Positions 31,721 to 44,815 of a stretch of DNA of 64,000 nucleotides are shown here, one piece after another (positions within the stretch are counted from its first letter, which is position 1; each line of letters starts with the position of its first letter). The DNA lies in NCBI RefSeq assembly GCF_027942865.1, contig NC_134515.1, forward strand, positions 26,248,227-26,312,226, in the 5' to 3' direction. Under the pieces are notes generated by a model. The model was given only the letters and a program-made list of their open reading frames with translations. It ran no database searches and was not told the DNA's origin. Source of the DNA: Odontesthes bonariensis (lineage: Eukaryota > Chordata > Actinopteri > Atheriniformes > Atherinopsidae). Position numbers and translations under genes: made by a program.

Positions 31721-34555
31721 TGTGAATGAAAATAAGAAAAAGTGTGTAAATTCAACTGTAACAGAGGCTGCCCCCCCCCCCTCATTTAAAAAAAATAAAA
31801 TAAATCTCTGGATAATTGCTAGAGGCACAGGGAGACTACACACAGAGCTGAGGAAAAGTGTTACCCAACACCCTTGCACCTGCTGTAACACAGAGGTGTG
31901 ACAAATAGCAGGGGGTGCAGCCAGAGCTTCTTTCCACCACTTTATTTTCCTTTCTATCGGAACTAAAATGAGCAAATCAGATCCGTGGATTAATGCCACA
32001 CACCACATACATACAGTATATCTGTCCATATGGGCTTTAAGGCATGCAGCATAACATCATCAAGGGCCTAAGATAATTGCTGTGATATTTATTAACTGTA
32101 CTCTGTAACTGCAATGGGCACTTATTCGCGTTGCATGGTAGCATGACAGCTACATTTTACTTCTACATGTTACTTCTACTACTTCGTTTACCTCTACCTA
32201 GTTACATTTTTAAAAACATAACTCTAAATATTTGAACATCTCTCTTGGCACTACTCCATCTATGTATCAATCCATTAATTCATTCATCCATTCTCCAGCT
32301 ATCATAACGCTTTGCTCATAATTCCCACATAATCATTGCACATCAGGCGATATGTTTAACTTTTTATATTTTGCATTTTATACTAAGTTTAGCGACACCC
32401 CTTGCTATTTATTCATCGTAGAAAAGCTTACAAGTTTACGTTCAATTACATAGATGAGAACTACCGGAGAACGGAATGCCGCAAAGTATGCCAGAGAGGA
32501 GGGAGAAACCGTGATTGGTCAAAAGTAAGCCAAGAAAGGGAGGAACGGGGATTGGTCAAAAGTAAGCCACAGGGAGACGTGATTGGCTAATGTGGGTTTA
32601 CTTTGGGCTTACTTTAGGCTTCCTTTGGCAAAATTGACGGAACACAGTAAGAGGTAGCAGAATCGATGTCCGCATCCTCCAAACTTTTTACTGGGTGTGA
32701 ATGCCTCTGTAGAACAATTCCGTCCAAATTTGACCAATCTGGCCATTGTAGTGTTCATACAGGACCTGGTCTAGGGTAATAGCCCATAAAAGCAGTGAAA
32801 TGGCCCTTTATGCATTCCCTTTGAAATGCATTTGACTTCACCTTTGCATTTTTTAGAACAAAAAGAAAAAAAAACTATAGTAGAAATACATAAAGTATCA
32901 GACTTAATTTCCATGTAATACATTTTTAAGATGTCTTCAGTCATAAAGTTGTTGTTTAGAACTAGTTGTTTATTTATTTTACTCGGGACAGATATATAAA
33001 GACAAAAATAAAGTAGGTCTACAGTGGAACTCATGATAGAAATACAAATTGAGGACATTTTTGCCGATAAATGTTGTGAATTTGTGGGTGGCATTTGACT
33101 TGTTTACGTCGTTAATGCAGAGGTTACCCTTGTTGAATTGTACCTGCTTAGTAAAGGCAGAATCCATCAGTTTTTTTTAAGATTAGATGCTCATACCCCC
33201 CATTCACCGCACCCAACCGTTTTATTTATTTATTTGGAGCTGTACTTTATGCTCTTCACCTTTAGAGGGCAGTACAGCTTCATAGCAATATTTTCAATCT
33301 TGCCACATTGACTCACATTTAAGGATTTTCATTGCAGTGCATCAGCTGTCCTGAGCCTACAGTAAGATTTGCAACCATTTGGTTTCCGCATGAGACGAAC
33401 AGGACACTTTTTAAAAACTCTTTCAGTTAAACTGGTCGACATATATATATACTGTATATATGCACTTCGCCTCACTTAGACTTAATAACAGATTGCGAAG
33501 ACAGCATTGCTTTGACATTTGAAAAGGGCACTTTTGCTTTCAAGACCAAAGGGTGAACCACTTTGCCCCTTTTTGTCCTGCCCACTGGTCTGTGTGGCTC
33601 ATTCAGTCTAGTGGCAACACTTCTAATAACTGCATAATGTTGAAGTCTCACTGTTTTTCAGGCAGTAAGTGAAGTGACGCTATTCACAGAAAAGGTTGAG
33701 AGCTGTGCAGTGATCAGAGCACTTGTCAGTTATTGTACGGCTAATATGAAACCACTCTCCCCTTTTTTGCTATGTACATCAAACGTGACCAGATTTGATT
33801 AATTTAGTCTCATCTTGTGAAATGTCTTTGTCTCTCAGTATGTCCGTGTCATTTTGTCTTCATTAGGGAAAGGAGAAAGACATTTAAAACACAGACGCTT
33901 TTCACCACATTAAAGTAGAATTCATTTACCAAAACTCTGCCTTTGAAGCTTCCGATGTAAATCCTTTTTATGCATGACTGACACAACAAAACATTTACAT
34001 CCGCACCTAATTTCTGCTTTTTCCACCAGTGTCATATAGTCAGGACTACACTCCACCACTGCCCATCATTCGGCTGCTAAGATAATACGGTAGAATACGG
34101 AAAGACGCCTGTATTCATTTACTAGTTTCCCACCATGCAGCATTAGTGAAATGCCACATTCAAGAGCAATTAAAATCCAAGCATTTTCAGTACATTTCCA
34201 CCTCATGATTGCATTTAGTTATGTTCTTTCATCATATCCTGATTTACATAATGCAAGGGCTCTGAACCTCAAGTTACTTGAATTATGCAAATTATTTCAC
34301 TGTGGGGCATATTGGATGTGATGGGTATTTCTTGTTTTTTTTCTGTTCTTCAAAAGCTGTTTGAATCAGATCAAGGTTTTGCCTGATTTCCGTCTGAACC
34401 GTAGACTCATTACGCTATGTTTCCAATCAGTTTGGCGAAGTGGACCGATTTCATGATCAAGATGTAGTCAAATTTTGGATGAATCCCATCTCCCTGTGTC
34501 TTTCTACATTTCCACTTTATCTCAATATTTGAGGTGCAAGATATCGCGCATTGTG
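31721..34555. other. Intergenic, no gene seen
   Basis: AT-rich sequence with a C/A-rich tract near 31772-31800 and two direct repeats at 32510-32595. No exon with homology or splice signals could be recognised. Confidence 0.4.
32510..32595. repeat. Direct repeats with three ATTGG (inverted CCAAT) boxes
   Basis: GATTGGTCAAAAGTAAGCCA occurs twice about 37 bp apart and GTGATTGGCTAA follows about 35 bp later. An opposed GGCTTACTTT motif lies just downstream (about 32606-32630). It is perhaps a MITE scrap. Confidence 0.6.
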
Positions 34556-34560
34556 TACAC

Positions 34561-34874
34561 CCATCCATCCATTTTCTATACCCACATAATCCAACTCAGG
34601 GCCGCGCTCAGCTGTCATTGGGCAAGAGGCAGGGTTCACCCTGGACAGGTCGCCAGTCCATCACAGGGCCACACAGAGACAAACAACCATGCGCGGTCAC
34701 ACTCACTCCTGGGGTCAATTTAGAGTCACCAGTTAACCTCAAATTTGCACGTTTTTGTGGGGTGGGAGGAAGCCAGAGAACCAGTGGAGAACATGCAACA
34801 GAAAGGCCCCAGTCGGGATTTGAACCTCTTGCTGTGAGGTGACGGTACTGTCCACCACGCCACCGTGCAGCCCC
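34561..34874 (-). mobile_element. tRNA-derived SINE, near full length
   Basis: The minus strand begins GGGGCTGCACGGTGGCG, with an A-box-like TGGCGTGGTGGACAG and the B box GGTTCAAATCCC. It runs through GTCACCAGTTAACC-type and CTGGCGACCTGTCCAGG-type body sequence and ends with a GGATGGATGG tail. A truncated relative is at 4802-4908. Confidence 0.82.
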
Positions 34875-35319
34875 ATATTATATACAGTGGCTTTTAATTC
34901 GCAGCATCAGTGAACTGTTATAGTCTATCTATCCATTGACCTATTACGCACACACCACAACACTTAGTAAAGTCACAAACACTCAATCAACACTAAATGT
35001 CAGTGGGACAAGTTAGGTAAGGTGAAACTAGGGTAACTTTCAGCAGTGCATATGATAAATCTAGGTCATACTACTGTCAGGTCCCCGTGGAGCACGCTGG
35101 CCCTCACTATAGGTCATCATGTTAGCTGTACACGAGGAGCCGCAGTTTAAGGGATCACACAAAAGTCACTGCATCTTCAGATCACCATCTCCGAGCGTGC
35201 CACCATCTCCGAGCCCTGCCACCTTTCATCAGGAGAACGCTGGAGACATATAGGCCAGTAGAAACCTCTCTGAAAAGTCTGCTGTGATGCTGAACATATT
35301 GCTCAAAGTCAAAGTCATA

Positions 35320-35830
35320 GTAAAATTTATTTGTATAGCACATTTCATGTACAAAACAATTCAGTGCTTTACATAAAATAGAAGCATTGCAGCAGGGAGT
35401 GGAAGAAGCATTAAAACAAATCAAATAATTTAAATTAATTTAAAAACAAGCAACAGTCTAGATAAGTTTAAAGATACCACACAGATTTCATGCATAGACA
35501 CATGAGAAAAGAAATGTTTTAACCTGGATTTAAAAATGTCTACATTTGGTGAAAGTTTAATCTCCACTGGCAGTTTATACCACTTGTTAGTAGCATAACA
35601 GCTAAATGCTGCTTGTTTAGTCTGGACTCTGGACTGGACCAGCTGACCTGAGTCCTTGGATCTAAGAGCTCGGCTGGGTTTATATTCTCTGAACATATCA
35701 CAGATGTATTTTGGGCCTAAACCGTTCTGGGATTTGTAAACCATCAGCAGACTTTTAAAATCTATTCTGTGACTGACTGGAAGCCAGTGTAAAGATTTCA
35801 AAACTGGTGTGATGTGTTCATTGGTGGCTC
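35320..35830 (-). mobile_element. L2-type LINE, 3' end
   Basis: The minus-strand frame 35801-35430 reads LHWLPVSHRIDFKSLLMVYK, GLGPKYICDMF and VDIFKSRLKHFF, the conserved C-terminal region of fish L2/CR1-group reverse transcriptase proteins. It is followed by a GTAAAGCACTG...ATTTATTTGTATAGCAC-type tail at 35320-35380. The element is heavily 5'-truncated. Confidence 0.82.
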
Positions 35831-35834
35831 AACA

Positions 35835-37940
35835 CATATTGTCTAATCATCATTACCATTTCATTGCCAGAAATCTTTACACAGTGAAAGAATATACAAT
35901 ATTCATATATACTCAGATGTTTGCTGAGATTAAGACGAGAACGTTGAAATCACCCAGGTGTATCTATAGAATGTGGAGGTGGTAACAAAGCATTTTACAA
36001 TTGGTTACAATGTAGACATCTGTCATCTGTTTGGCAGTCAGCATTTTGTCTCAGGAGTTAGAAACAATATCCACATCACATCGTTGCAAGCAGTTATGGC
36101 TCTATCCCACATATTCTGTTTACTGCTGAAAAAAAAAAAAAAACAAACTGAAAAAAAAAGGGCATGCAAAGAAATACATACAAATAACTGTACTGCAGCC
36201 AAATTCTTCACATAATCTGCAGGCAGAAGGACGTAGAACAATGGCAATAAAGTTAATTAATCACATTTTCCTGCTGAGAGATATGAGTATGTGTTTCTGC
36301 CGCAGCTCTGAACAGAATTAGAGTCAGACTTATTGAGGGAAACAGAAGCTATTTCCAGGAAGAGGGCATGAGAGAACAAAAATCCCCACATTCATCCTGT
36401 CGCTGGTTAGTGTTTAGTCAGAGTACACTACTACTACTACTATTCCCAATGTGCAACTCAAAAGGATGTTATGTAAGCCTACAATGACAGGTGAGAGTTA
36501 AATATTAAGCTGTTGAGACAAAACATAGTTTTTCAGGTCAAATCAGTTCACTTATGAATCATAGGCACTACGCTGTAAACCTGCAATGCCTACAGCAGCA
36601 CAAAAAACTGGGTCTCCTGGCACTTGAACACACCATCAAAACGGCCTCCAACTGCCAGCCAGAATGTACAATCTACTCTTGTGCAAGAAGGCATGACTTG
36701 CCAGGGCAGAAGAGAGCAGTAGTGCCAACATTACATAAAAAGGGAAAGCAGAAGATCACATCAATTTAAAAAAAAGCTTTGTGTTTTTTCCATGATGTCA
36801 TACAAAGCTGATCTCCAGTCATAACGATCAGCTGGTCCTCAGTTTCTTCACTCTCCATTACCATGTTGTTGTAAAAGTGTTGCTTGTTTTGGAGACGTGA
36901 AAGTGGCAAATGAGAAGAGTTTGTATGAGGCTTGTTAAATTTTCGCTGTTTGCTTTCTGTAATCCCTGCCACCTCCCTTCTACTGCACTCATTCTCTATG
37001 CTGAACAGCCAGTAAGAGAGAGCTCTCAGACCGAGAGACACAATGCCGATTCTACACCTTGAATCAGCTGCAGTTAAACGTCGATTTGAGTCCCACCACA
37101 GTGGCGGAGAGTAAACACCCAAATTACAAGAGACAGATGTTAACCGACGCTCCAGATGTGCCTGATGGACAATTGTCAGCTTGTTGTATAAGGCCCCTAA
37201 AATTAAAGATATAACTTAAAAATCAAACTTTATTACAGAGTTACAGTACACAAATTTGGACATGGGAAAAATATTCTTCATCTCATTCGTTTTGTTTCCA
37301 GCCTTGGGTTTTTCCAGTTGAGTTTGTGTGGGTGGGCCTCATGGTGCGTTCAGGGGGCACCTCACTTCAGTAAAATCCTGTCTACGGCACTGAACCTTGT
37401 AATCAGTTGATGCCTGTTGTGAAACTGGTCTGAGGCTACTTTATACACACATTCTCTTTGCATAGCATTTAAATACAGGTCAGAGGAAATAGAAACAGAT
37501 TCAGTTACTTTAAACAAAACAAAAAAAAAAACGTAAGGTAAGGATTATTGATAAAGTGCGATGATTTGTTAAAAATCAAACTGCTCATAAGAAAACATAC
37601 TTAAAGTTATAATGGTTTTGAATAATCAAAACTAACAGTTTAAATCATTCTATTCATGCTTGTTGCCGTTGTAGCTACTATTCCTTTCAATTATTTTAAA
37701 AACAGCATTATTATTCTAAAGTTTGGACTGCAAATGTGTCAGTTTAGACTTCGATTTTTCTTTTAAACTAACAATTCATCCAATATGTCAATGAATCAGG
37801 GCGTTTCTCTGTGTGTGTATTGTTAATTAATTCACAAACAGCCCAAAAATCAGGAGGTAACGTTGAAACATGCGATACTTTTTTTTCTGAGGCAAAGGAT
37901 CTGATTATTTTCTCCGGCTAACTTGATAAGATGGGCTCTC
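35835..37940. other. Intergenic upstream of rnd1, no gene seen
   Basis: Mostly AT-rich. The moderate ORFs at 36554-36769 and 37122-36766 show no recognisable domain or splice context. Distal rnd1 enhancers may lie here but cannot be identified by eye. Confidence 0.4.
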
Positions 37941-37973
37941 GTGCACCCCCATGCGGCTCGCGCACTACGCAGC

Positions 37974-38030
37974 GCTCATTGGTTGGCGCGACAATATAAA
38001 GTTCCGCAGTGACTCCTCCACTGACTGCTG
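37974..38030 (+). promoter_or_regulatory. rnd1: rnd1 core promoter: CCAAT and TATA boxes
   Basis: ATTGG (37978-37982, inverted CCAAT) precedes TATAAAG (37995-38001). Transcription would start near 38025, giving a 5' UTR of about 130 bases before the ATG at 38158. A TATA/CCAAT promoter fits an inducible gene. Confidence 0.65.
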
Positions 38031-38157
38031 CCCAGCTTCACGCGCTCGCCCTCAGACCTCAGGAGCCTCCTACGGACCCGACTCACTGGAGGAATTACCG
38101 AACTTTAGCCGCATTATCATTACCTCTGAAAGTCCCCCTGTTCTATTTATCTTCGCC

Positions 38158-41100
38158 ATGAAGGAGAGGAGACTCACCCAGCCTTTCGTAGCGAGGTGTA
38201 AACTGGTGCTGGTGGGAGACGTCCAATGCGGTAAAACAGCGATGTTGCAAGTCTTGGTGAAGGACTGCTACCCAGAGGTAAGACGCTGCTGCTCACATCC
38301 AAAGTCTGCAGACACTTTGGGCCGACAGTTGAAACTGTAGCCCAGGAAGATTGGAATTTAAGATGAAACATTAGGGGAAAAGATGGCTGTGTTTCTTTTA
38401 TTGATTAAGAATAACTGCGTACTTTTTTAAAAAGGGTTTTTAGGTAGCCTATGTTACTAGGACTGTATGATTCTGTTTATTTTCATATTTCTGATATATA
38501 TATATTTTTTATAGATTACTAGCTTTTTTGAGCATTGCCAGTACTGTATAACTTATTTGAGTATTGGATTTGACACTCGCAGTAAAAGGTTTATTTTCAT
38601 ACAAGCTTCACAAGCCATAGTTCAACATGCTGTTCAAATAGTTTCAAATTGGAATAAATACACCTGATGTACTGTACATAATAATGTATTACCCCACACA
38701 AATTAGGTTGATTTTTTTAAATGGAAAAAAACCCACAAAAAAACTGCGATCAGAGACTGATACAAAACAGCCAAACTCAGTTTTTGTTCCTCTTTCAGTA
38801 GTTACCGCAGATGATTTATTGCAGCTATAATAATAATCATAAGTAATGATTTCTCATTGAAGCCTGTTCTCCTGTTGTCCACTTGTAGACTTATGTCCCC
38901 ACTGTGTTTGAGAACTACACCGCTTGTCTGGAGCTTGAAGACCAGCGGGTTGAGCTCAGCCTTTGGGACACATCAGGTGAGCATCCAGCTCTGATATCAC
39001 TGGCTTTTACAGAAACTGCGCGTTGTGCAAGGCTGTGATCTCCGCTCCTCCTCCACAGAGTCAACAGGCATTGGAATCTCTCTCCGGGCTCTAGTCTGTG
39101 CCGTGGTTGAGCAATGAGCTAAATTGGCCAGTTTCGGTCTCGTATTGAGGGGGCTGACAGTTGGAACCCGTCTACCCTCCCGACAACTCAGTCGGCCACG
39201 AATCGTATAATGATTGTAAATGAAGCCCAAGTCTCTTTTATTGTTTCACTTGCACGTGTTCAGACAGACGTCTGTCAGTCCTGTTCTGATGAGTAACTTC
39301 CATTTCTTTCTGCGAGTAAAAGAATAAAACCCTGCGATTGAGTCGATTTCCACTCAACTCAACTATACCCAGATGTGATACTCCAAATTTCAAACACTCC
39401 AAATGAACAATGGTATAGATTCGAGAAAAGGAAATAAATGCTGAAAGTGAACTTTGAGACGATCGAAAACTTGGCGTTTAAATCAAACTTTTGCCGTTGT
39501 TATGGTTCTTGTATGGGTGTGGCGGGTTTTAATGAGACGCATGCATAATCAGTTCTTAGCTTTGTTTGCTTGTTTATGTGGCGTGGGCAGATTAGGTTAA
39601 TGAATAATAATGACCTTATGAGAGGGCAAAGCTTGGCAAACGTGACTCATTTCCCTGACCTCTGACCTCGTTTTGAAAGAAGTCATACATCAGCGTGACA
39701 AAAGACCTGCATGTAATTTATCCAAGAGTACAAACGGAGCATAATGTCTTCAAACATGTGGAATTTTAGGTAAAAAAAAAAACGGGGGTCGAAAAAGCCA
39801 GGATGTTACATACCACATGACATCACAGGTGAAATGGAATGATGACAAAAAGAAAACAAAAAAACAGCCAGTCAGCCCTTCTCTTTGGTTTTTGGATCAC
39901 TGTGTGAGAAGATGAATTGCTGCAGCCCACTGACCCAATGATACAGGAGAACTCAAGAACTGGATCAATGGAAAATGAACCCGGCCAGGGCAGCGTGGTT
40001 CTCCTTCATAACAGCGCCCGGCTGACATTAGAGCCCGAGGCTTTGTGTTCAGAGGAAGTTGAGCAGTGCCAGTTGGCCCGCAAAGGGGTTTTTTCACAGT
40101 GGAGGGGGGGCGCGGGGGGTGCCTTCTCCATGCTGGGGGTGGATGTCTGCACGTGTGTGTGTGTGTGTGTGCGCGCGTAGAGTTGCTGTGAACAGAAGGC
40201 ACAAGTGAGGGATGCTGGGAGAAAATGTACACTTGACCTTCATCGCTGCCGTATGGTGTGCGTTTGTGTGCTGCCTGAAAAAAAACAAAACAGCGTTATG
40301 TAACTGAAATGTAGGTTTGTGTGTTTGTCTCCCACGGAGTAAAAACCTTTCTGGACAGTCACCCTTTCTGCAAGGAAGCGTTGCATAAGACTGATTTACA
40401 TTAGCAGCACAGACGTACACACGCAGTCCTCATCGGTTTGGCCTTTTATTTGTATTCTCCTGCTCCCGCGTCTGTCCCTAAGCTTTTGGGGCTACAGATA
40501 AAAGTTACCATTAAGGTTAATTTTTAGTTTTCAGATATAATTCACTATTAAACAAAAAATATCCAAGTTGGCATCTTCAGACATTTTTACTTCGTTTGAC
40601 CAACAGTCCAAGAAAAAAAAAAAACACGTCCAGAGGCTGGAAAATAAGGATATTTGAAATTCTTTGCTTGCAAAATAGTAGTTTATTAAAATCAGTTGAC
40701 TTTCTGTCTGTCAACTAAGCGCTTGCATAGAAACGGAAAGGGGAGACTTTCAGCTTAAGGTTTGGCCCGTTTCATCTCTCCTCAAGACAAGTCTGATCTT
40801 TCTCCCCGTGCGTGATGATGAGAGCATTCCCCCACCTTTTTTCTGTTTTCGTGACTGCAAAGCAGTTAATTTCAACAGACGAGCTTGTGTTTGCTCAGCT
40901 AAAAGGATTGTGCGCGCGTGTGTAGTTGTGTGTTCAGGCAGGGGACTGCTGATGCGTGGGAGGCGGTTGGAGTTAGAAGTTGTGTCCTCTTTAGATCCGT
41001 CTGCCTCCTCTTTCTCAAGCCTTACATCACCCCGGATGGTTATATGTGAAATGTGCTTTGATTCCCACAACGAGAAATGCTATTGATAGGTAGGTCTTGT

Positions 41101-42656
41101 ATAAGTAGTCCTACTTCGCAGAGTTAAGTCCAAAATCTAGACAGGTTAAATAACCAATGGGATTCTTTTTTTGGAAAGCATTTCATTAATGCTCCAGGAG
41201 ACTGCCAAATCAGGACAACATGATTGTTAGTTTGTTATATTGCATCCTCTTATAGTTGCAAGGTTAGCTTTTTGTGCACATTTGGCCTTTGAGAACAGGA
41301 CTAGGAAATTAAATCTTTAGTGTTTTTGGTGAGTATTGATTGGGGGGCAGAAGGAAGACAATAGAGAGCGGACATCCTGTCGGTCTGTTTTTAGCACAGG
41401 AGCCTTCCTGAGAGTTAAAAAAATGACACATACTTGTGCCGTTTATGGAAACGTAAGCAAAGTATGTTTCCTTCAGACTTAATTTTCCATAACTGGAATG
41501 TGTGATTACGTGTGTGTGTGTGTGTGTGTGTGTGTGCGCTAATGGTCTTGTTTCTTTGGATTTGTGGGGTCTGGAAACTTCTGGGCACCAAAATGGCGGA
41601 CCCAACAAATTGAAATGGTATAGTTGAAACATTCGGCAACCTGAATGACTTGTTTCAAAGTCTTAACTCCGGAAACATGCAGTTGGAGCCAAATTTAGGG
41701 AATATGGACTTTGATGTTATTTTTTATTTTTTTTTAAATCACAAGGTTATTACACTTTAAAAACTTTTTAGCTATAAGAAACAAATGATAGTTTTAGACA
41801 AAATGCTGGAGGGAAACAGCAGATCTTTCTCTGTTCAACACAGACAAAATCCACTTTCAAGCAGCTTCAAAGCCCATACCTTATTTGTAAAATCTAGATG
41901 AATTTGAGTGTGTACCTTTTGCAAAACAAAACCTTTACTCTGTCACACTCCTGTTTCTCCAGGTTCTCCATACTACGACAATGTTAGACCTCTCTGCTAC
42001 AGTGACTCGGATGCAGTGCTGTTGTGCTTTGACATCAGCCGACCGGACACGGTAGACGGTGCGCTGAAGAAGGTATGAGCTGCTGCGATTCCCTTTAGGT
42101 GGCATCCTCCTCGGTTCATCATCTGCCCTCTCTCGTTCAAATGACAGCCGGGTGACAACTCTGTTTTCTTCTCTTTGCAGTGGAAAGCAGAGATTCAGGA
42201 CTTCTGCCCGAGCACTCGAATCCTTCTCATAGGCTGCAAGACGGATCTGCGCACCGACGTGTGCACTCGCATGGAGCTGTCCAATCAGAAACAGGCTCCG
42301 ATCTCCCATGAACAGGTTTGATTATTATTATTATTTTTTCCATGCCTTCTGTCTGTTTGCCTCCCATCTAAAACGCTGCACTTCATCTGATACTCACCGT
42401 TACTTTGTAGGGTTCATCCTTGGCCAAGCAGCTCGGTGCTGAGGCCTACCTGGAGTGCTCAGCCTTCACATCAGAGAAGAGCATCCACAGTGTTTTCCGT
42501 ACGGCGGCTCTAGCTTGCATGAACAAACTCCAGCCTGCCAGCAAACCCACCCCGGTCCGCCGCCTCTCCAAAAGACTGCTACACCTGCCCAGCAAGACGG
42601 AGCTCCTCTCCTCCACCTTCAGCAAGGACAAGTCCAAAAGCTGCTCCATCATGTGA
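38158..42656 (+). CDS. rnd1: Rho family GTPase 1 (Rnd1), 5 exons, 232 aa
   Basis: Rnd1 is a GTP-bound, GTPase-deficient Rho-family protein at the plasma membrane that antagonises RhoA and signals with plexins. Exons: 38158-38277, 38889-38976, 41963-42072, 42181-42315, 42411-42656; all junctions are GT-AG and in phase, total 699 bases. The P-loop is GDVQCGKT (residues about 20-27). The switch I region contains YVPTVFENY. Switch II reads [16 protein letters not shown], with Ser where classical GTPases have the catalytic Gln. The base motifs are GCKTDLR and CSAFTS. The C-terminus is basic (SKRLLHL) and ends CSIM, a CAAX prenylation box. The start [20 protein letters not shown] matches mammalian RND1 rather than RND2 or RND3. 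It lies upstream of ddx23 on the same strand, as in mammals. Confidence 0.97.
38977..41962 (+). other. rnd1: rnd1 intron 2 (3.0 kb)
   Basis: Large intron between the switch I and switch II exons. It contains a GT/GC dinucleotide tract at about 40154-40178 and a (TG)n tract at about 41511-41537. No other gene or recognisable transposon was seen. Confidence 0.7.
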
Positions 42657-44815
42657 ATACAGCTGAAAGCATATTGGGGAGGGTGGGGGTGGGGGGAAGG
42701 ACAGGTGAACTCTACTGTAGCTGGTTCAGTGTGCGGCATCCTCCCTAAACTCCTAAACGTCTTTCTAAAAGCTTTTCTCTATTCAACTCTGCTAAAAGAA
42801 ATGATTTGGTGTAGAATTTTAACGGCTCCCATACAAGCAGAGCACAACATCCACTTTAAGGTGCAGACCCACATAGAAGTTACTGTGAATCCACTCGAAT
42901 AAGGTCAGCACCTTCTTTTTCCCCCCTCAGAGGAGGAAGTTGTAAACACTTCACTGACTGCATTAAAGTGATGAAACCCTTTTGAAGTTCTGATGGTAGT
43001 GCCCTTTCCCATCCATCTCTCTGTGTGAGCGCCTGTTAAAGGTCACACTATGGCCTGAGCGACAGGATGAAACGTAAAATCTGACAGTGACGGGCAGGGA
43101 TATCTACAGGAATGCGGCTCTGGGAATTTTAAAATGCTGGTCCTTGAAGGAATGATTCCCCAGCTGACCCCTCTCAGTATTTCATTTGGAAATTAAAGTT
43201 GACAACAGATTAAAAAACGAAAGAAGTGGAGGGAAGGGAAGGCTTTTGGCAGGGTTCATTTGCAAACGGTGGTGGGAGGACAAACTGAGAGCCCATCTGA
43301 AGGAGTGCAGCGTGACTCAGCACTCGCGTGAGCCACCAAGTCGACGAGGGTGGACGCGCTCTGTTAAAGATCCTGCACATGCCTTTGTTTGGAGTCGAAA
43401 ATGAAATCATTCTTTCTGGGTCTTCAATTGATAAAATAGCAGGTTATCAACAAGCTTTGTGTCTGAATTCTCTTCCTCATCAATATTTGAAGGGATTGGG
43501 CCCTTTGGGGCAGTAAACATGTGCTCATTATGCTTCATACGCTCGTGATGCAGGGCCGAGGGAGTGTTGCACGCTAGTATTATAATGGTTCAACAGTCGA
43601 ATCGATAATGCAGAACTATATGCGCCGTCTTTTCCATTCCCCACGCTCTTGGCACCTAGTTTGCCGATTATTGACATTCTCAGTGAAGCCTTCTTGCAAT
43701 AAGGCGGTGGTGAAACCCAGCACCGCTGCTGTTCCCCAAACCTGTTCTTCTCTATTAGAACTGCATTCTTTAAATCCAGCCTCTTTTTGACAGAGGTGGC
43801 AGAATCTGAGGCAGGGTCAGTGCAACTTTGTTTAGTTGTAGATTCCAAGGACAACGTGGCGTGAACAGTTTGACGTGTAAAATGGGCGTTTCCCTCCAAG
43901 CTGAAAACAATAATTATTAATATGTGCATTAATGCCCCTGTGAGGAAACGGAGGAAGAAAGATTAATTGAATCCTTCAAACAGGCTGGTCCTGTCTTCCT
44001 GTTTTTTTTATTTTTATTTTTTTTCATTTCTTCTTTGATTGTTTTCTTTAATTACCGTGGAAAATGGGATATTTTCTGCTGGATGTTTCTACTCGTGGCT
44101 GTCACTGGTGTTTATTTTCTTTTTGTAGCTGTTGACGTTGTGCTCACTGGAGTCGTCTGGCATTAGCGGCTGTTGACAGCTCAGCTAATGGAAGACTCGA
44201 TGATTTGTAGGTCTGCGCCACGAAGCCCAGCAATGTGCAGAACAGTGGAATTGAACGCGTTGCCTAGCAACTGTGGGAGCAGGGGCAGTTCCTGTCTCTG
44301 ACGGAGGAAAGGATGGCACTCGGAGAGGATGCCTCACCTGTTCTTTGTAGCATTAGACAGAAGCCACGCGGAGGCGATGGCTGGACATGTAAGGGAGTGG
44401 TGGACTGTTCGATGTGTTCTTGTGGTTTCAGAAGACCAGACGCTGGCGGCAGCCGCGGGTTGTGTGTTGGAAGCAACACGGAGTCTTAAAGGTGTCTGTA
44501 GCACCGCTGCAGTCATCATTTGCCCTCGCAGAGCTGTCTGGCGTTGTCCCGCAAGTTGCTTTTTGTGAAATATACACAAACCGTGTCTCGCAGTTTCTCT
44601 TGCTCGTTTTTTTTGCATATCTGTTTTTGTAAATATCCTTCTTCATGAAGCTGTTTATTTAAAAAAAAAAAAAGAAAAAGAAAAAAATGTCCCTGAAGTA
44701 AAACAACATGCTTGTATGAAGTAGCCTGTTGTGGCTTCAACTGTTGACTGGATTCTTTGTTATTGCCATTCTCTCTTTAAAACATTTTATTTAAATAAAT
44801 ATGCTTGAGGTTAAT
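42657..44815 (+). other. rnd1: rnd1 3' UTR and downstream sequence
   Basis: ATTAAA at 42962-42967 is a likely poly(A) signal about 300 bp after the stop. AATAAA at 44794-44799 could end a longer 3' UTR. ORFs in between have no recognisable domain. Confidence 0.5.

Noticed and set aside
36554-37122. ORFs of 71 and 118 codons upstream of rnd1
   Set aside because: No domain, splice context or codon-use signal; they lie in AT-rich intergenic sequence.
37951-38157. Longer rnd1 N-terminus starting at the ATG at 37951
   Set aside because: That ATG lies upstream of the TATA and CCAAT boxes, and the Rnd1 family starts at MKERR (38158).
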